In this document: piece by piece, positions 1 to 10,145 of the stretch
Layout of the letters: every line of letters begins with the position of its first letter
Position numbering within the stretch: position 1 is the stretch's first letter
Assembly: GCF_023898315.1 (NCBI RefSeq)
Contig: NC_064616.1
Coordinates: forward strand, 643,184,974-643,248,973
DNA: 64,000 nt
Reading direction: 5' to 3'
Origin: Schistocerca nitens
Lineage: Eukaryota; Arthropoda; Insecta; Orthoptera; Acrididae
Position numbers and translations under genes: made by a program
The notes under the pieces: model-generated
Seen by the model: the letters and a program-made list of their open reading frames with translations, nothing else
Told to the model about the DNA's origin: nothing
The model's database searches: none

Positions 1-54
1 AAAACCTCGGATTTCAGAGCAATTCCATAACGATAACAGACACAGACACACACA

Positions 55-247
55 AAAAATGGCTCTGAGCACTATGGGACTCAACTGCTAAGGTCATTAG
101 TCCCCTAGAACTTAGAACTAGTTAAACCTAACTAACCTAAGGACATCACAAACATCCATGCCCGAGGCAGGATTCGAACCTGCGACCGTAGCGGTCTTGC
201 GGTTCCAGACTGCAGCGCCTTTAACCGCACGGCCACTTCGGCCGGCT
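55..247 (-). mobile_element. tRNA-derived SINE (family 1), near full length
   Basis: Read on the minus strand, the copy starts with a tRNA-like head: an A-box-like TGGCCGTGCGGTT, a long variable-arm-like GC stretch and a perfect B box GGTTCGAATCC. A non-tRNA body follows (CTTAGGTTAGTTAGGTTTA, then GGGGACTAATGACC) and it ends in CAGAGCCATTTTTT. The same unit recurs at least nine more times in this window. An 11-bp duplication AGACACACACA flanks it (44-54 and 248-258), although the site is CA-rich, so the duplication alone is weak evidence. SINEs of this type are transcribed by RNA polymerase III and copied by a LINE's machinery. Confidence 0.9.
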
Positions 248-310
248 AGACACACACACAACACACAGTAAACACTATCACCATTGGTGTGGGATCGTAC
301 TAGTGTTTAG

Positions 311-332
311 TGTGTGTCTGTGTGTGTGTGTA

Positions 333-383
<51 letters not shown>
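311..383. repeat. (TG)n microsatellite
   Basis: A dinucleotide tract, slightly interrupted by TC and TATG units in its first third and pure afterwards. The valine/cysteine-rich reading frame over it is an artefact of the repeat. Confidence 0.95.
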
Positions 384-386
<3 letters not shown>

Positions 387-649
387 ATCTTTCTAGAACG
401 CTCTGGAATCCGAGGGTTTAAATTCCCTTGGACAGTGCTTATTTGCTGCAGATTTTACTTTAAAATGACAGGGTTTGCAACTGTATAAATATGGGCGTTT
501 GTCGATGACGTCACCTGGCTGCATTCGCCTAAGATATTTGAACAGTGTATACACCGGGATAAACTCATGTCTCACAGTCAGTACCCAGACCGCCAAACGA
601 GAAAATAGCTCTTGTTTTTCTGGAAGATGTTTGAATACTCCATTAGTAG

Positions 650-1286
650 TGTAGTGCTTCACACAGTCACGTCGATTAAATATTTGGGCGTAACATTGCA
701 GACCGATATGAAGTGGGACAAGCATGTAATGGCAGTGGTGGGGAAGGTGGATAGTCGTCTTCGGTTCATTGGTAGAATTTTGGGAAGATGTTGTTCATCT
801 GTGAAGGAGACCGCTTATAAAACACTAATACGCCCTATTCTTCAGTACTGCTCGAGCGTTTGGGATCTCTATCAGGTCGGATTGAGGGAGGACATAGAAG
901 CAATTCAGAGGCGGGCTGCTAGATTTGTTGCTGGTAGGTTTGATCATCACGCGAGTGTTACGGAAATGCTTCAGGAACTCGGGTGGGAGTCTCTAGAGGA
1001 AAGGAGGCGTTCTTTTCGTGAATCGCTACTGAGGAAATTTAGAGAACCAGCATTTGAGCCTGACTGCAGTACAATTTTACTGCCGCCAACTTACATTTCG
1101 CGGAAAGACCACAAAGATAAGATAAGAGAGATTAGGGCTCGTACAGAGGCATGTAGGCAGTCATTTTTCCCTCGTTCTTTTTGGGAGTGGAACAGGGAGA
1201 GAAGATACTAGTTGTGGTACGAGGTACCCTCCGCCACGCACCGTTTGGTGGATTGCGGACTATGTATGTAGATGTAGATGTAGATT
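650..1286 (+). mobile_element. LINE family A, 5'-truncated 3' end (copy A1)
   Basis: The frame ending at 1211 encodes the C-terminal end of a non-LTR reverse transcriptase. It contains SIKYLGVTLQTDMKWDKHV (start of the thumb region), RPILQYCSSVWDLYQ, IQRRAARFV and the terminal LLPPTYISRKDHKDKIREIR and FFPRSFWEWN blocks. A short 3' UTR (CCCTCCGCCACGCACCG) and a GTAGAT-type repeat (GTAGATGTAGATGTAGAT) follow, which is how this family ends in all three copies with a 3' end. The polymerase catalytic core is missing, so the copy is dead on arrival. Homologous copies lie at 56103-56720 (minus), 58957-60012 (plus) and 58540-61610 (minus). I place it in the CR1/Jockey group from protein motifs; the clade is inference. 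Confidence 0.85.
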
Positions 1287-1369
1287 TAAGTGTACTGAAT
1301 AAAGAGGAGAAAGCTGAAAGATGAAAGGAATAGAACTATACAAGGTACATGTACTGGGAAAAAGTATTA

Positions 1370-1619
1370 CAGATATAAAAGATTAAGTAGACGAAATGGG
1401 AGGTATGACACATCCCCACAGAACTATTAGATCCCTGGGAGGGCCACTCATGACAAAACTAATCCACTTCGTGTGCAAGATGTATGAAAGAGGTGAAGTA
1501 CCCTCAGACGTCTAGATGAATTTAATAATTCCAGTTCCAAAAACGGCAGCTGCCGACATTTTTGAATATTACAGAACCATCAGATTAATAAGTCATGGTT
1601 GCGCAATACCGATGAATTA
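1370..1619 (+). pseudogene. LINE family B reverse-transcriptase fragment (copy B1), split by a Tc1 element
   Basis: The DNA aligns by eye with the better copy at 52740-53040: ACTCATGACAAAACTAATCC, TGCAAGATGTATGAAAGAGG, GAAGTACCCTCAGACGTC and AATAATTCCAGTTCCAAA correspond to the region coding LTKLYHLVSKMYETGEIPSD and IIIPIPKKAG. Stops and frameshifts are frequent. The homology resumes after the Tc1 insertion at about 3026-3066 (GGGAAAGCTAGTTAGAATCC, then GACCTCG), so the Tc1 landed inside an existing LINE fragment. Both outer ends are ragged. Confidence 0.7.
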
Positions 1620-3025
1620 CACTACTGGCCATTAAAATTGCTACACCAAGAAGAAATGCAGATGATAAACGGGTATTCAATGGACAAATATATTATACTA
1701 GAACTGACATGTATTTACATTTTCACGCAATTTGGGTGCATAGATCCTGAGAAATCAGTACCCAGAACAACCACCTCTGGGCGTAATAACGGCCTTGATA
1801 CGCCTGGGCATTGTGTCAAACAGAGCTTGGATGCCGTGTACAGGTACAGCTGACCATGCAGCTTCAACAAGATACCACAGTTCATCAAGAGTAGCGACTG
1901 GCGTATGGTGACGAGGCAGTTGCTCGGCCACCATTGACCAGACGTTTTCAATTGGTGAGAGATTTGGAGAATGTGCTGCCCAGGGCAGCAGTCGAATATT
2001 TTCTGCATCCAGAAAGGCCCGTACAGGACCTGCAACATGCGGTCGTACATTATCCTGATGAAATGTAGGGTTTTGCAGTAATCGAATGACGGGTAGAGAC
2101 ATGGGTCGTAACACATCTGAAATGTAACGTCCACTGTTCAAAGTGTCGTCAATGCGAACAAGAGGTGACCGAGACGTGTAACCAATGGCACCCCATACCA
2201 TCACGCTGTGTGACACCCCAGTATGGCGATGACGAATACAAGCTTCCAATGTGCGTTCACCGCGATTTCGTCACACACGGATGCGACCATCATGATGCTG
2301 TAAACAGAACCTGGATTCATCCGAAAAAATGACGTTTTGCCATTCGTGCACCCAGGTTCGTCGTTGTGTACACCATCGCTGGCGCTCCTGTCTGTGATGC
2401 AGCGTCAAGGGTAACCGCAGCCATGGTCTCCGAGCTGATAGTCCATGCTGCTGCAAACGTCGTCAAACTGTTCGTGCAGATGGTTGTTGTCTTGCAAACG
2501 TCCCCATCTGTTGAGTCAGGGATCGAGGCGTGGCTGTACGATCGTTACAGCCATGCGGATAAGATGCCTGTCATCTCGACTGCTAGTGATACGAGGCCGC
2601 TGGGATCCAGCACGGCGTTCCGTATTACCCTCCTGAACCCACCGATTCCATATTCTGCTAACAGTCATTGGATCTCGACCAAGGCGAGCAGCAATGTCGC
2701 GATACGATAAACCGCAATCGCGATAGGCTACAATCCGAATTTTATCAAAGACGGAAGCGTGATGGTACGAATTTCTCCTCCTTACACGAGGCATTACAAC
2801 AACGTTTCACCAGGCAACGGCGGTCAACTGCTGTTTGTGTATGAGAAATTGGTTGGAAACTTTCCTCGTGTCAGCACGTTGTAGGTGTCGCCACCGGCGC
2901 CAACCTTGTATGAATGCTCTGAAAAGCTAATAATTTGCATATCACATCATCTTCTTCCTGTCGGTTAAATTTCGCGTCTGTAGCACGTCATCTTCGTGGT
3001 GCAGCAATTTTAATGGTCAGTAGTG
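1620..3025 (-). mobile_element. Tc1-like DNA transposon, full length but with a decayed transposase
   Basis: Both termini carry the same inverted repeat (CACTACTGGCCATTAAAATT on the left; CACTACTGACCATTAAAATT on the complement of the right) and each is flanked by TA (1618-1619, 3026-3027), the hallmark of Tc1/mariner insertion. The antisense transposase lies in three frames. 2794-2516 holds the N-terminal helix-turn-helix (GLSYRDIAARLGRDPMTVSR). 2456-2271 holds the first catalytic aspartate in FSDESRF. 2249-1755 holds VMVWGAIGY, the second aspartate in HQDNVRPH and the glutamate in SPNLSPIENVW. I count 34 residues between the second D and the E (DD34E). Frameshifts or stops between the blocks make it inactive. 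A 5'-truncated sister copy is at 54905-55537. Confidence 0.92.
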
Positions 3026-4370
3026 TATTTACAGGGGAGTGGGAAAGCTAGTTAGAATCCGACCTCGTTAAAAGTGAAACTTAACGAGACAAGAATAGCA
3101 TTATCTTGCTGAAATTTATTAAAGCAGCTAAGTACTGCTTAAGTGTATTTACACGTAGCTACCGTTATTTCACAGTTATGTAATTGAGTTCAACATTTAA
3201 AAAAGTTGAGCCACGAGGATGTGTACCGTAATATGTTCGCCTGGTAATATGGTAAAGTGGCAAATAGGTAACATAACGAAACAAAGAGCGGTGACCTGAA
3301 TGAATGGACTGGCTTCTATTTAATGTTGGAAGACCGATTTTAGTTTTGCCTTTTCAATAGAAAATCTCATCTACTGCTTTTACTGTCTCCTTTCCTAATC
3401 AGATTCCCTTAGCAACGCCTAATTTAATTAAGTTACATTCCACTGCTCTTCATTTGCATTTTAGAATGTTCATCTAATAGCCTCCTTCAAGACTTTGTCC
3501 TTTCTGTTCAGTTGGTCCTCAAAGTTCTTTGCTGTCTCTGACAGAGTTACAATGTCGACGAAGAACCACAAAGTTTTTATTTATTCTCCCTGAATTTTTA
3601 TTCGTTCTCCAGTTTTTTTCTTTGGTTTCCTTTATTACTCGTTCAATGTACAGATTGAATAACATCGGTGATAGATAAGAACCGTGCCTTACCCCCTTTT
3701 CTAACATTGCTTCTCTTTCATGTGCTTCGACTCTTATAAGTGCAATCTGGTTTCTGTACAAGTTGTATAAAACATTTCGTTCGCTGTATTTCACCCCTGC
3801 TATATTCAGAATTTTAAAGATTGTTCTCTAGTCGACATCGCAAAAGATTCCTCTAATTCTTCAAAAGCTATAAACGCAGGTTTGCCTTACCGTAACCTAC
3901 TTTCTAAGATAATTCGTAGGGTCATTAGTGCCTCACGTGTTCTCAATTTCTCCTGAATCCAAACTGATCTTCCCCGACATCGACTTTTACCAGTTTTTGC
4001 ATTGTTCTTGTATTATTTTTCAACCCTGTCTTACTAAACTGATGTTTCGGTAATATTCACAACTGTCAGCACCTGCTATCTTCATAACTGGAGTTATTAG
4101 AGCCTTCTTGAAGTCTAAGGGTATTTCACCTGCATCATATACTTTGCACACTAGGTGGGATAATTTAAGTATGGCTGGCTCTCCCAAGTACGTCATCAGT
4201 TCTGAGAAAATTTCATTTGCTCTAGGTGCCTTGTTTCTACTTAGATCTCTCAGTGTTGTGTCAAATTCTTCTCGTAGTATCGTATCTCCCATCTATCTTC
4301 ATCTACATCCTCTTCCCTTTCTATAATATTGCTTTCAAGTTCGGTTTCTTTTATATTGACACTCTTTATA

Positions 4371-4576
4371 GTGCTCAGCTCGTGGTCGTGAGATAGCGTT
4401 CTCGCTTCCCGCGCCCGGGTTCCTGGGTTCGATTCCCGGCGGGGTCAGGGATTTTCTCTGCCTCGTGGTGACTGGGTGTTGTGTGATGTCCTTAGGTTAG
4501 TTAGGTTTAAGTAGTTCTAAGTTCTAGGGGACTGATGACCATAGATGTTAAGTCGCATAATGCTCAGAGCCATTTT
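4371..4576 (+). mobile_element. SINE with the family-1 body but a different tRNA-like head
   Basis: The 3' body (GTCCTTAGGTTAGTTAGGTT, CTAGGGGACTGATGACC, then CAGAGCC) matches family 1. The head is different: GTGGTCGTGAGATAGCG, then GGGTTCGATTCCCGGCGGGG as a B-box region, with no long variable arm. A 15-bp target duplication with one mismatch flanks it (TTGACACTCTTTATA at 4356-4370; TTGACACACTTTATA at 4577-4591). It is inserted in the antisense LINE B2. Confidence 0.9.
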
Positions 4577-4934
4577 TTGACACACTTTATACCTCTCCCA
4601 CCTGCCAGCTTTGCCTTCTTTGCTTAGTGCTGGTTTCCTATCTAAGCTCTTGATATTCATAAAGCTGCTGCTCTTTTCTCCACACGTCTCTTTAATTTCC
4701 TTGTCGGCAGTATCTATCTTTCGCCTAGTTCTGTATGCTTCTATATCCTCACATTTGTCCTCAATCCATCCCTACTCAGCCATTTTGTACTTCCTGTCAG
4801 TCTCATTTTTAGACGTTTGTATTCCCTTTCGCCTATTTCATTTGCTGCATTTTTGTATTTTCTCCTTTCGATAGTTAAATTCAATATATCCTGTGATAGC
4901 CAAGGATTTCTATTATGCCTTATCTTTTTACCTA

Positions 4935-6356
4935 CACTCCTTGAAATGGAAAAAAGAACACATTGACACCGGTGTGTCAGACCCACCATACTTGCTCCGG
5001 ACACTGCGAGAGGGCTGTACAAGCAATGATCACACGCACGGCACAGCGGACACACCAGGAACCGCGGTGTTGGCCGTCGAATGGCGCTAGCTGCGCAGCA
5101 TTTGTGCACCGCCGCCGTCAGTGTCAGCCAGTTTGCCGTGGCATACGGAGCTCCATCGCAGTCTTTAACACTGGTAGCATGCCGCGACAGCGTGGACGTG
5201 AACCGTATGTGCAGTTGACGGACTTTGAGCGAGGGCGTATAGTGGGCATGCGGGAGGCCGGGTGGACGTACCGCCGAATTGCTCAACACGTGGGGCGTGA
5301 GGTCTCCACAGTACATCGATGTTGTCGCCAGTGGTCGGCGGAAGGTGCACGTGCCCGTCGACCTGGGACCGGACCGCAGCGACGCACGGATGCACGCCAA
5401 GACCGTAGGATCCTACGCAGTGCCGTAGGGGACCACACCGCCACTTCCCAGCAAATTAGGGACACTGTTACTCCTGGGGTATCGGCGAGGACCATTCGCA
5501 ACCGTCTCCATGAAGCTGGGCTACGGTCCCGCACACCGTTAGGCCGTCTTCCGCTCACGCCCCAACATCGTGCAGCCCGCCTCCAGTGGTGTCGCGACAG
5601 GCGTGAATGGAGGGACGAATGGAGACGTGTCGTCTTCAGCGATGAGAGTCGCTTCTGCCTTGGTGCCAATGATGGTCGTATGCGTGTTTGGCGCCGTGCA
5701 GGTGAGCGCCACAATCAGGACTGCATACGACCGAGGCACACAGGGCCAACACCCGGCATCATGGTGTGGGGAGCGATCTCCTACACTGGCCGTACACCAC
5801 TGGTGATCGTAGAGGGGACACTGAATAGTGCACGGTACATCCAAACCGTCATCGAACCCATCGTTCTACCATTCCTAGACCGGCAAGGGAACTTGCTGTT
5901 CCAACAGGACAATGCACGTCCGCATGTATCCCGTGCCACCCAACGTGCTCTAGAAGGTGTAAGTCAACTACCCTGGCCAGCAAGATCTCCGGATCTGTCC
6001 CCCATTGAGCATGTTTGGGACTGGATGAAGCGTCGTCTCACGCGGTCTGCACGTCCAGCACGAACGCTGGTCCAACTGAGGCGCCAGGTGGAAATGGCAT
6101 GGCAAGCCGTTCCACAGGACTACATCCAGCATCTCTACGATCGTCTCCATGGGAGAATAGCAGCCTGCATTGCTGCGAAAGGTGGATATACACTGTACTA
6201 GTGCCGACATTGTGCATGCTCTGTTGCCTGTGTCTATGTGCCTGTGGTTCTGTCAGTGTGATCATGTGATGTATCTGACCCCAGGAATGTGTCAATAAAG
6301 TTTCCCCTTCCTGGGACAATGAATTCACGGTGTTCTTATTTCAATTTCCAGGAGTG
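4935..6356 (+). mobile_element. Tc1-like DNA transposon, structurally complete
   Basis: The ends form an inverted repeat: CACTCCTTGAAATGGAAAAA on the left, and CACTCCTGGAAATTGAAATA on the complement of the right, both running on to AAGAACAC. They are flanked by TA (4933-4934 and 6357-6358). It encloses an uninterrupted transposase gene. The interrupted LINE B2 rejoins on both sides, so this insertion came later. Of the Tc1/mariner elements here it is the only one with ends, flanks and gene all intact, so recent activity is plausible. Confidence 0.93.
5179..6201 (+). CDS. Tc1-like transposase, intact (340 aa)
   Basis: I start at the ATG of MPRQRGREPYVQLTDFERGR because the homology begins there; the frame is open upstream to 4963 but that part lies in the terminal sequence. 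Residues ~15-60 form a helix-turn-helix (GWTYRRIAQHVGREVSTVHR) and ~65-125 a second DNA-binding region (SARTIRNRLHEAGLRSRTPL). The catalytic domain has the first D in VVFSDESRFCLG, then GIMVWGAISYTGRTPLV, the second D in FQQDNARPHVSRA and the E in PDLSPIEHVWDWMKRRL. It ends AACIAAKGGYTLY. Length is typical for Tc1 transposases (about 340 aa). By my count only 32 residues separate the second D from the E, against 34 in the element at 1620-3025. It would cut and paste DNA at TA sites in the nucleus. No intron or frameshift is evident. Confidence 0.93.
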   Translation: MPRQRGREPYVQLTDFERGRIVGMREAGWTYRRIAQHVGREVSTVHRCCRQWSAEGARARRPGTGPQRRTDARQDRRILRSAVGDHTATSQQIRDTVTPGVSARTIRNRLHEAGLRSRTPLGRLPLTPQHRAARLQWCRDRREWRDEWRRVVFSDESRFCLGANDGRMRVWRRAGERHNQDCIRPRHTGPTPGIMVWGAISYTGRTPLVIVEGTLNSARYIQTVIEPIVLPFLDRQGNLLFQQDNARPHVSRATQRALEGVSQLPWPARSPDLSPIEHVWDWMKRRLTRSARPARTLVQLRRQVEMAWQAVPQDYIQHLYDRLHGRIAACIAAKGGYTLY

Positions 6357-7146
6357 TATTTAATTCTCTGCTGCCTTTACTATTTCATCTCTCAAAGCTA
6401 CCCGTTCGTCTTCTACTGTATTTCTTTCCCCGTTTCAGCCAACCAGTGACTAATCATTTAGGTCTTTCAAATTATCCAGTTCCCATCTTCATAATTTTCC
6501 ACCTTTTCCAACAATTTATTGAGTGTTGAATCTACAGTTCATAACCATAAAATTGTGGTCTGAGACCACATCTTCTCCTGGAAATGTCTTACAGTTTAAA
6601 ATCTGGTTCCGAAATCTCTGTCTTGCCATTATATAAACAATCTGGAACCTTCCAGCGTTTCCAGGTCTACTCCACTTATATACCCTTCTTCCATGATTTT
6701 TAAACTAAGTATTAGCGATGATTAAATTATGCACTGTGCAAAATTCTTCCAGGCGGCTTTCTCTTTCATTCCTCGCCCCCCCCCCCCCCCCCCAGTCCAT
6801 ATATACCTGCTGCTTATCATTGTCCTCCTTTTCCAACTATCGTATTCCAGTCCACTATCACAGTTAAATTTTCGTCTCCGTTAACTATCTGAATAATTTA
6901 TTTTACATCACGATACTGTTTTTAGATCTCTTCATCTGAGGGGCTACTTGGAATATAAACTAATGGCTGTAGTTTCCATTTACATTCAGCCGTTCGCGTT
7001 ACCGGCACAGCAAGGCAATGTTGGTTGATGTTACAAGGCCACATCAGTCAATCATCCAGACTGTAACCCCTGCAGCTACTCAGAAGGCTGCTGCCCCTCT
7101 TCAGGAATCTCATGTTGTCTGGTCTCTCAATAGATGGTTACACTAT

Positions 7147-7883
7147 ATAGGGTGGTCCGAAAGTATTCGCTCAGATTAATACAGGATCAAAACAAATATA
7201 TTTATCTATGGTTCATATGGTTCCTGACGGCAATATCTGATGCCAGCGACGATTCTCACAGACGGTAATTTGTCCTGATGATTACAGTAGTGGCATTCAC
7301 AGGAACTGCTCGAATGCGTGACCATTGACTTCTATGGACGGAGTCCATAGTCGGAGCATCCATTTTCGTTTCCGTTCGAAGATTCCTGGCATGTCTGCAA
7401 TGGCACCAGCAGTGACAGCAGTTCCATCGACGAAATTTTTTTCTGTCCCCTCAACGGTTTCATACACCAGCTGCTTCGTATGCCCCCAGAGGAAGAAATC
7501 CAGACACGTGAGATCAAGTGAACGCGGGGCCAAGCCGTAAAGCCACCTCGGTCTATCAATCGATTCCCGAAGGTGGCTCTCAAGTGATTCCACACAGCAA
7601 TGCTGAAATGGGCCGGCTTCCAATCGTGTTGGATGTACAGCCTTTGTCTAACATTCTGTGGTACATCCTCCGGTAGTTTTGGCAATACATGTTCCACAGT
7701 TTTGAATGTGAGTACACTTTCCCAGGCAGCGACGCCGACTCAGCAGCGTACGTCAGTACCACTGCTTCCATTACATTAAAAGTTGTCTTCAGACACCGTA
7801 CTGTTCTTATCGAAATAAATTTGTTTTGATGTTCTCTACTTCCTGTATTAATTTGAATGAATAGTTTCGGAACACTTTGTATA
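7147..7883 (-). mobile_element. mariner-type transposon remnant, internally deleted
   Basis: About 55 bp at each end are inverted copies: GGTGGTCCGAAAGTATTCGC and CAGATTAATACAGGATC on the left match the complement of the right end (GTGTTCCGAAACTATTCATT and CAAATTAATACAGGAAGT). Inside, two overlapping antisense frames (7623-7297 and 7697-7332) carry the C-terminal part of a transposase: LDLTCLDFFLWGHTKQLVYE, then PGIFERKRKWML and GHAFEQFL. The LDFFLWG motif has D where Tc1 has E, the mariner-like DDxD type. At about 740 bp it lacks the N-terminal half. It interrupts the leader of LINE B2, whose sequence resumes at about 7884. Confidence 0.85.
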
Positions 7884-8058
7884 CTATACTATCAGTATTG
7901 TTGAGGCACGCAAGCTACCCCAACACTGCAAGGTCCATAGTACATGAGGGAGACAAGAACTTGTTCAAGGGACTGCCTCGCAGACAAATTAAACTTCCAC
8001 AAGAATCACAATGAAGTTTAATTTGGCTAAGAAAATGTTCCTTGAACATCTTTCGTAG

Positions 8059-8232
8059 CCGGCCGGGGTGGCCGTGCGGTTCTAGGCGCTGTTACGGTCG
8101 CAGGTTCGAATCCTGCCTCGGGCATGGATGCGTGTGATATCCTTAGGTTAGTGAGGTTTAAGTAGTTCTAAGTTCTAGGGGACTGATGACCTAAGGTGTT
8201 AAGTCCCATAGTGCTCAGAGCCATTTGAACCA
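8059..8232 (+). mobile_element. SINE family 1 with its anticodon-arm region deleted
   Basis: It is flanked by a perfect 17-bp target duplication TTGAACATCTTTCGTAG (8042-8058 and 8233-8249), the clearest in the window. The A-box side (GGCCGTGCGGTTCTAGGCGC) joins directly to GTTACGGTCGCAGG, so about 25 bp that would form the anticodon arm and variable stem are missing. The B box GGTTCGAATCC is intact. It ends CAGAGCCATTTGAACCA. It lies just outside the left arm of the giant inverted repeat. Confidence 0.93.
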
Positions 8233-8528
8233 TTGAACATCTTTCGTAGAATCAAGTGTTCACCGTTATTCTTCAGTGTGGGACCCTTAATGGAAAGCAC
8301 TTATGAAATTAAAAAAAACTGCCTTCTTTTGATACATGTACACTCTTTGACATAAAACTTGACCGGCGGCCGGCCGCTTCAGAGGCTAAGTCCGCCGATC
8401 GCGACATGGGACAAAAAAACTGGCCAACTCGCTAATTCTCTAAGTCCGGTTATCTGCACAATCTGGCAACACTGTAGACTGCGGCACTTCCTGGAGGAAA
8501 ACTTGCCCCATGATAGAGAAACTCTAGG

Positions 8529-8605
8529 CTGATTACGCCTGTGGTCTAGCGGTAGCGTGCGTTGTTTCTGTTCATAATGTCAGTGGATCGAGAGCTGCTG
8601 GCATA
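8529..8605 (+). repeat. tRNA-like module near the outer edge of the left arm
   Basis: GCCTGTGGTCTAGCGGTAGC resembles a tRNA 5' half with an A box, and GTCAGTGGATCGAGAGC lies where a B box would be, but the second part departs from GGTTCGANTCC and no matching acceptor stem is seen. This is a tRNA-derived remnant, probably a SINE head, not a working tRNA. The mirror copy is at about 30107-30183 on the other strand. Confidence 0.5.
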
Positions 8606-9934
8606 AAATATTTTTATAGCCTCTTCTGTCTGAATGCTGAAGGCGTGAATGTAATGGTAGCGCAGATTCAATCTATTTCGCTTTGTGACACACCGATATC
8701 AAAATTTTATCCAGTAACGATTTTGCGGCAGATTTCCTGCAGACTGTCCTCCTCTGGACGCCGTATGCGGCAAAGCTCCGGGATCCATTTGCTGGCTACT
8801 GGCAGCGGCCGTGGCGACAGCAGCGGCGCTGCACTCCCCCGTTCTTTATCGAAAGCGCCTGCTACCGCTCATCGCTTTTGATGATTTAAAACGCTTTATT
8901 ATTAAATGTTGCTCCACAGAAAATTTCTACAATTTCTATTCACGCTCAAAAGCAACGGAGACAGACGCACTGATTAGTAGGCGGGTATTATATTACATTA
9001 ATCGGCAAGAGCTGAGTATGGCCCGAAATTAATTTTATAGACTGGGACGAAATTAAACCACCTCACTACATTCGATGAATTTATAAATGCTTCATACCTC
9101 GTTTCTTTTCCTTTCAAACTCAATTATTTGTGCAACTTTTGGTCAATGTTTGGATGTTTTCGTCAAGCCAGAGTGAGCGTCTGTGGTGTAAAGTGTATTA
9201 CAGTTCTTGTTTCATTCCTTATGGTAAGTCTATGCGATAAACTGTGTGAATACCTTGCAATGCATGCTCTGTAGCAGTGCAGGAACACTGCACATTTGGA
9301 GTTCCATGTATGGGTTCATGAAGTATTTATTGTTGATCGGAAGTGATAGTTAAGGTCATCAGATTTAAACCAGAAAAATTTGTCGTTTTGAAGGTTTCAG
9401 AGAACGGAAAGGAATTGCTAACGCCGGTGTTAGAAAACGTCTACAGTTAAATGCCTTTGCAAAAATTTAGAAGGGAACTATATTAATGAACATGTGCACT
9501 TCATAAACAACCTTCTGACATGTTAGACCTATATGACGAACAAAGCTCAAATTTGTATCGTTGACAGTCGGTTTGAATCTTTTCAGGGTCTATTTTACAG
9601 TGAACCACCTTGGAATTTGCAAAGCAGAAATCCATGATATTAACTTAATTTACTAAGTCGAAATTGGACGAAGATTGATGTTTAAAGGCATTCTTCAGAT
9701 TTCGCATAAGAAATTTTTACTAGCAGTTTGCAACTCCATTAATTAAAATGGAAAATAAAAGGTTGTAGTCAGCGGCTTCTACCGTGATTCGAACTGCTAT
9801 GTCTTAGAGTACAAGCACTGCAACGCACAAGGGAACCTCTGAGCTAACGACACACTGGCGGCCAGAGGCGGAATATAGTCACTGCGATGTTGCCTGAGCC
9901 TCAAAACGCAACCTTAAACACACGAACAGAGGAG

Positions 9935-10145
9935 GTGGAGATTACTATTTTAACGTCCCGTCGACAACGATGTCATTAGAGACGGAGCACAAGCTCGGAT
10001 TAGGGAAGGATGGGGAAGGAAATCGGCCGTGCCCTTCCTAAGGAACCATCCCGGCATTTGCCTGAAGCGATTTAGGGAAATCATTGAAAACCTAAATCAG
10101 GATGGCCGGGCGCGGGATTGCACCGTCGTCCTCCCGAATGCACAC
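9935..10145 (-). mobile_element. tRNA-derived SINE (family 2), left-arm copy
   Basis: On the minus strand: a tRNA-like 3' part (GGACGACGGTGCAATCCCGC), then CCATCCTGATTTAGGTTTTC, GATTTCCCTAAATCG, GGGATGGTTCCTTAGGAAGG, CTTCCCCATCCTTCCC and the end GTCGACGGGACGTTAAA. The same motifs recur in decayed form at 39070-39290, 39630-39750 and 42830-42940, so this is a dispersed family. Being present in both arms, it predates the duplication. Confidence 0.75.

Larger units (their letters stand above)
3370..7945 (-). mobile_element. LINE family B, long antisense copy broken by three insertions (copy B2)
   Basis: Reading down the minus strand from 7945: a 5' leader-like stretch (AGAGGGGCAGCAGCCTTCTG near 7100), an apurinic-endonuclease-like region recognisable in translation at about 6990-6360, a linker (ERRKYKNAANEIGEREYKRL near 4850), then reverse-transcriptase blocks at 4292-4020 (ILREEFDTTLRDLSRNKAPR, EIPLDFKKALITPVMKIAG) and 3794-3519 (NVLYNLYRNQIALIRVEAHE, LSPMLFNLYIERVI). 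Homology by eye to the copy at 52.4-54.5 kb continues to about 3370. Three later elements interrupt it: a SINE (4371-4576), an intact Tc1 (4935-6356) and a mariner-type remnant (7147-7883). Part of the endonuclease region also seems deleted near 6980. The family resembles RTE-type LINEs; that label is inference. Confidence 0.75.

Noticed and set aside
303..488. Valine/cysteine-rich small protein
   Set aside because: It is the translation of a (TG)n tract.
4963..5178. N-terminal extension of the Tc1 transposase (412-aa reading frame)
   Set aside because: The extra 72 residues translate the transposon's terminal non-coding region; homology starts at the ATG at 5179.
4741..5400. 219-aa antisense protein
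   Set aside because: It is a chance fusion of antisense Tc1 sequence with LINE B2 sequence across the insertion boundary at 4935.
6777..6793. Poly-C and poly-G runs (also about 40302-40312) as functional signals
   Set aside because: Simple homopolymers, commonly variable or assembly-sensitive; no associated structure.
8645..9032. Paired conserved frames in the two arms (for example 8645-8881 with 30064-29828) as conserved genes
   Set aside because: They are conserved only because the arms are near-identical DNA; there is no sign that synonymous positions change more than others.
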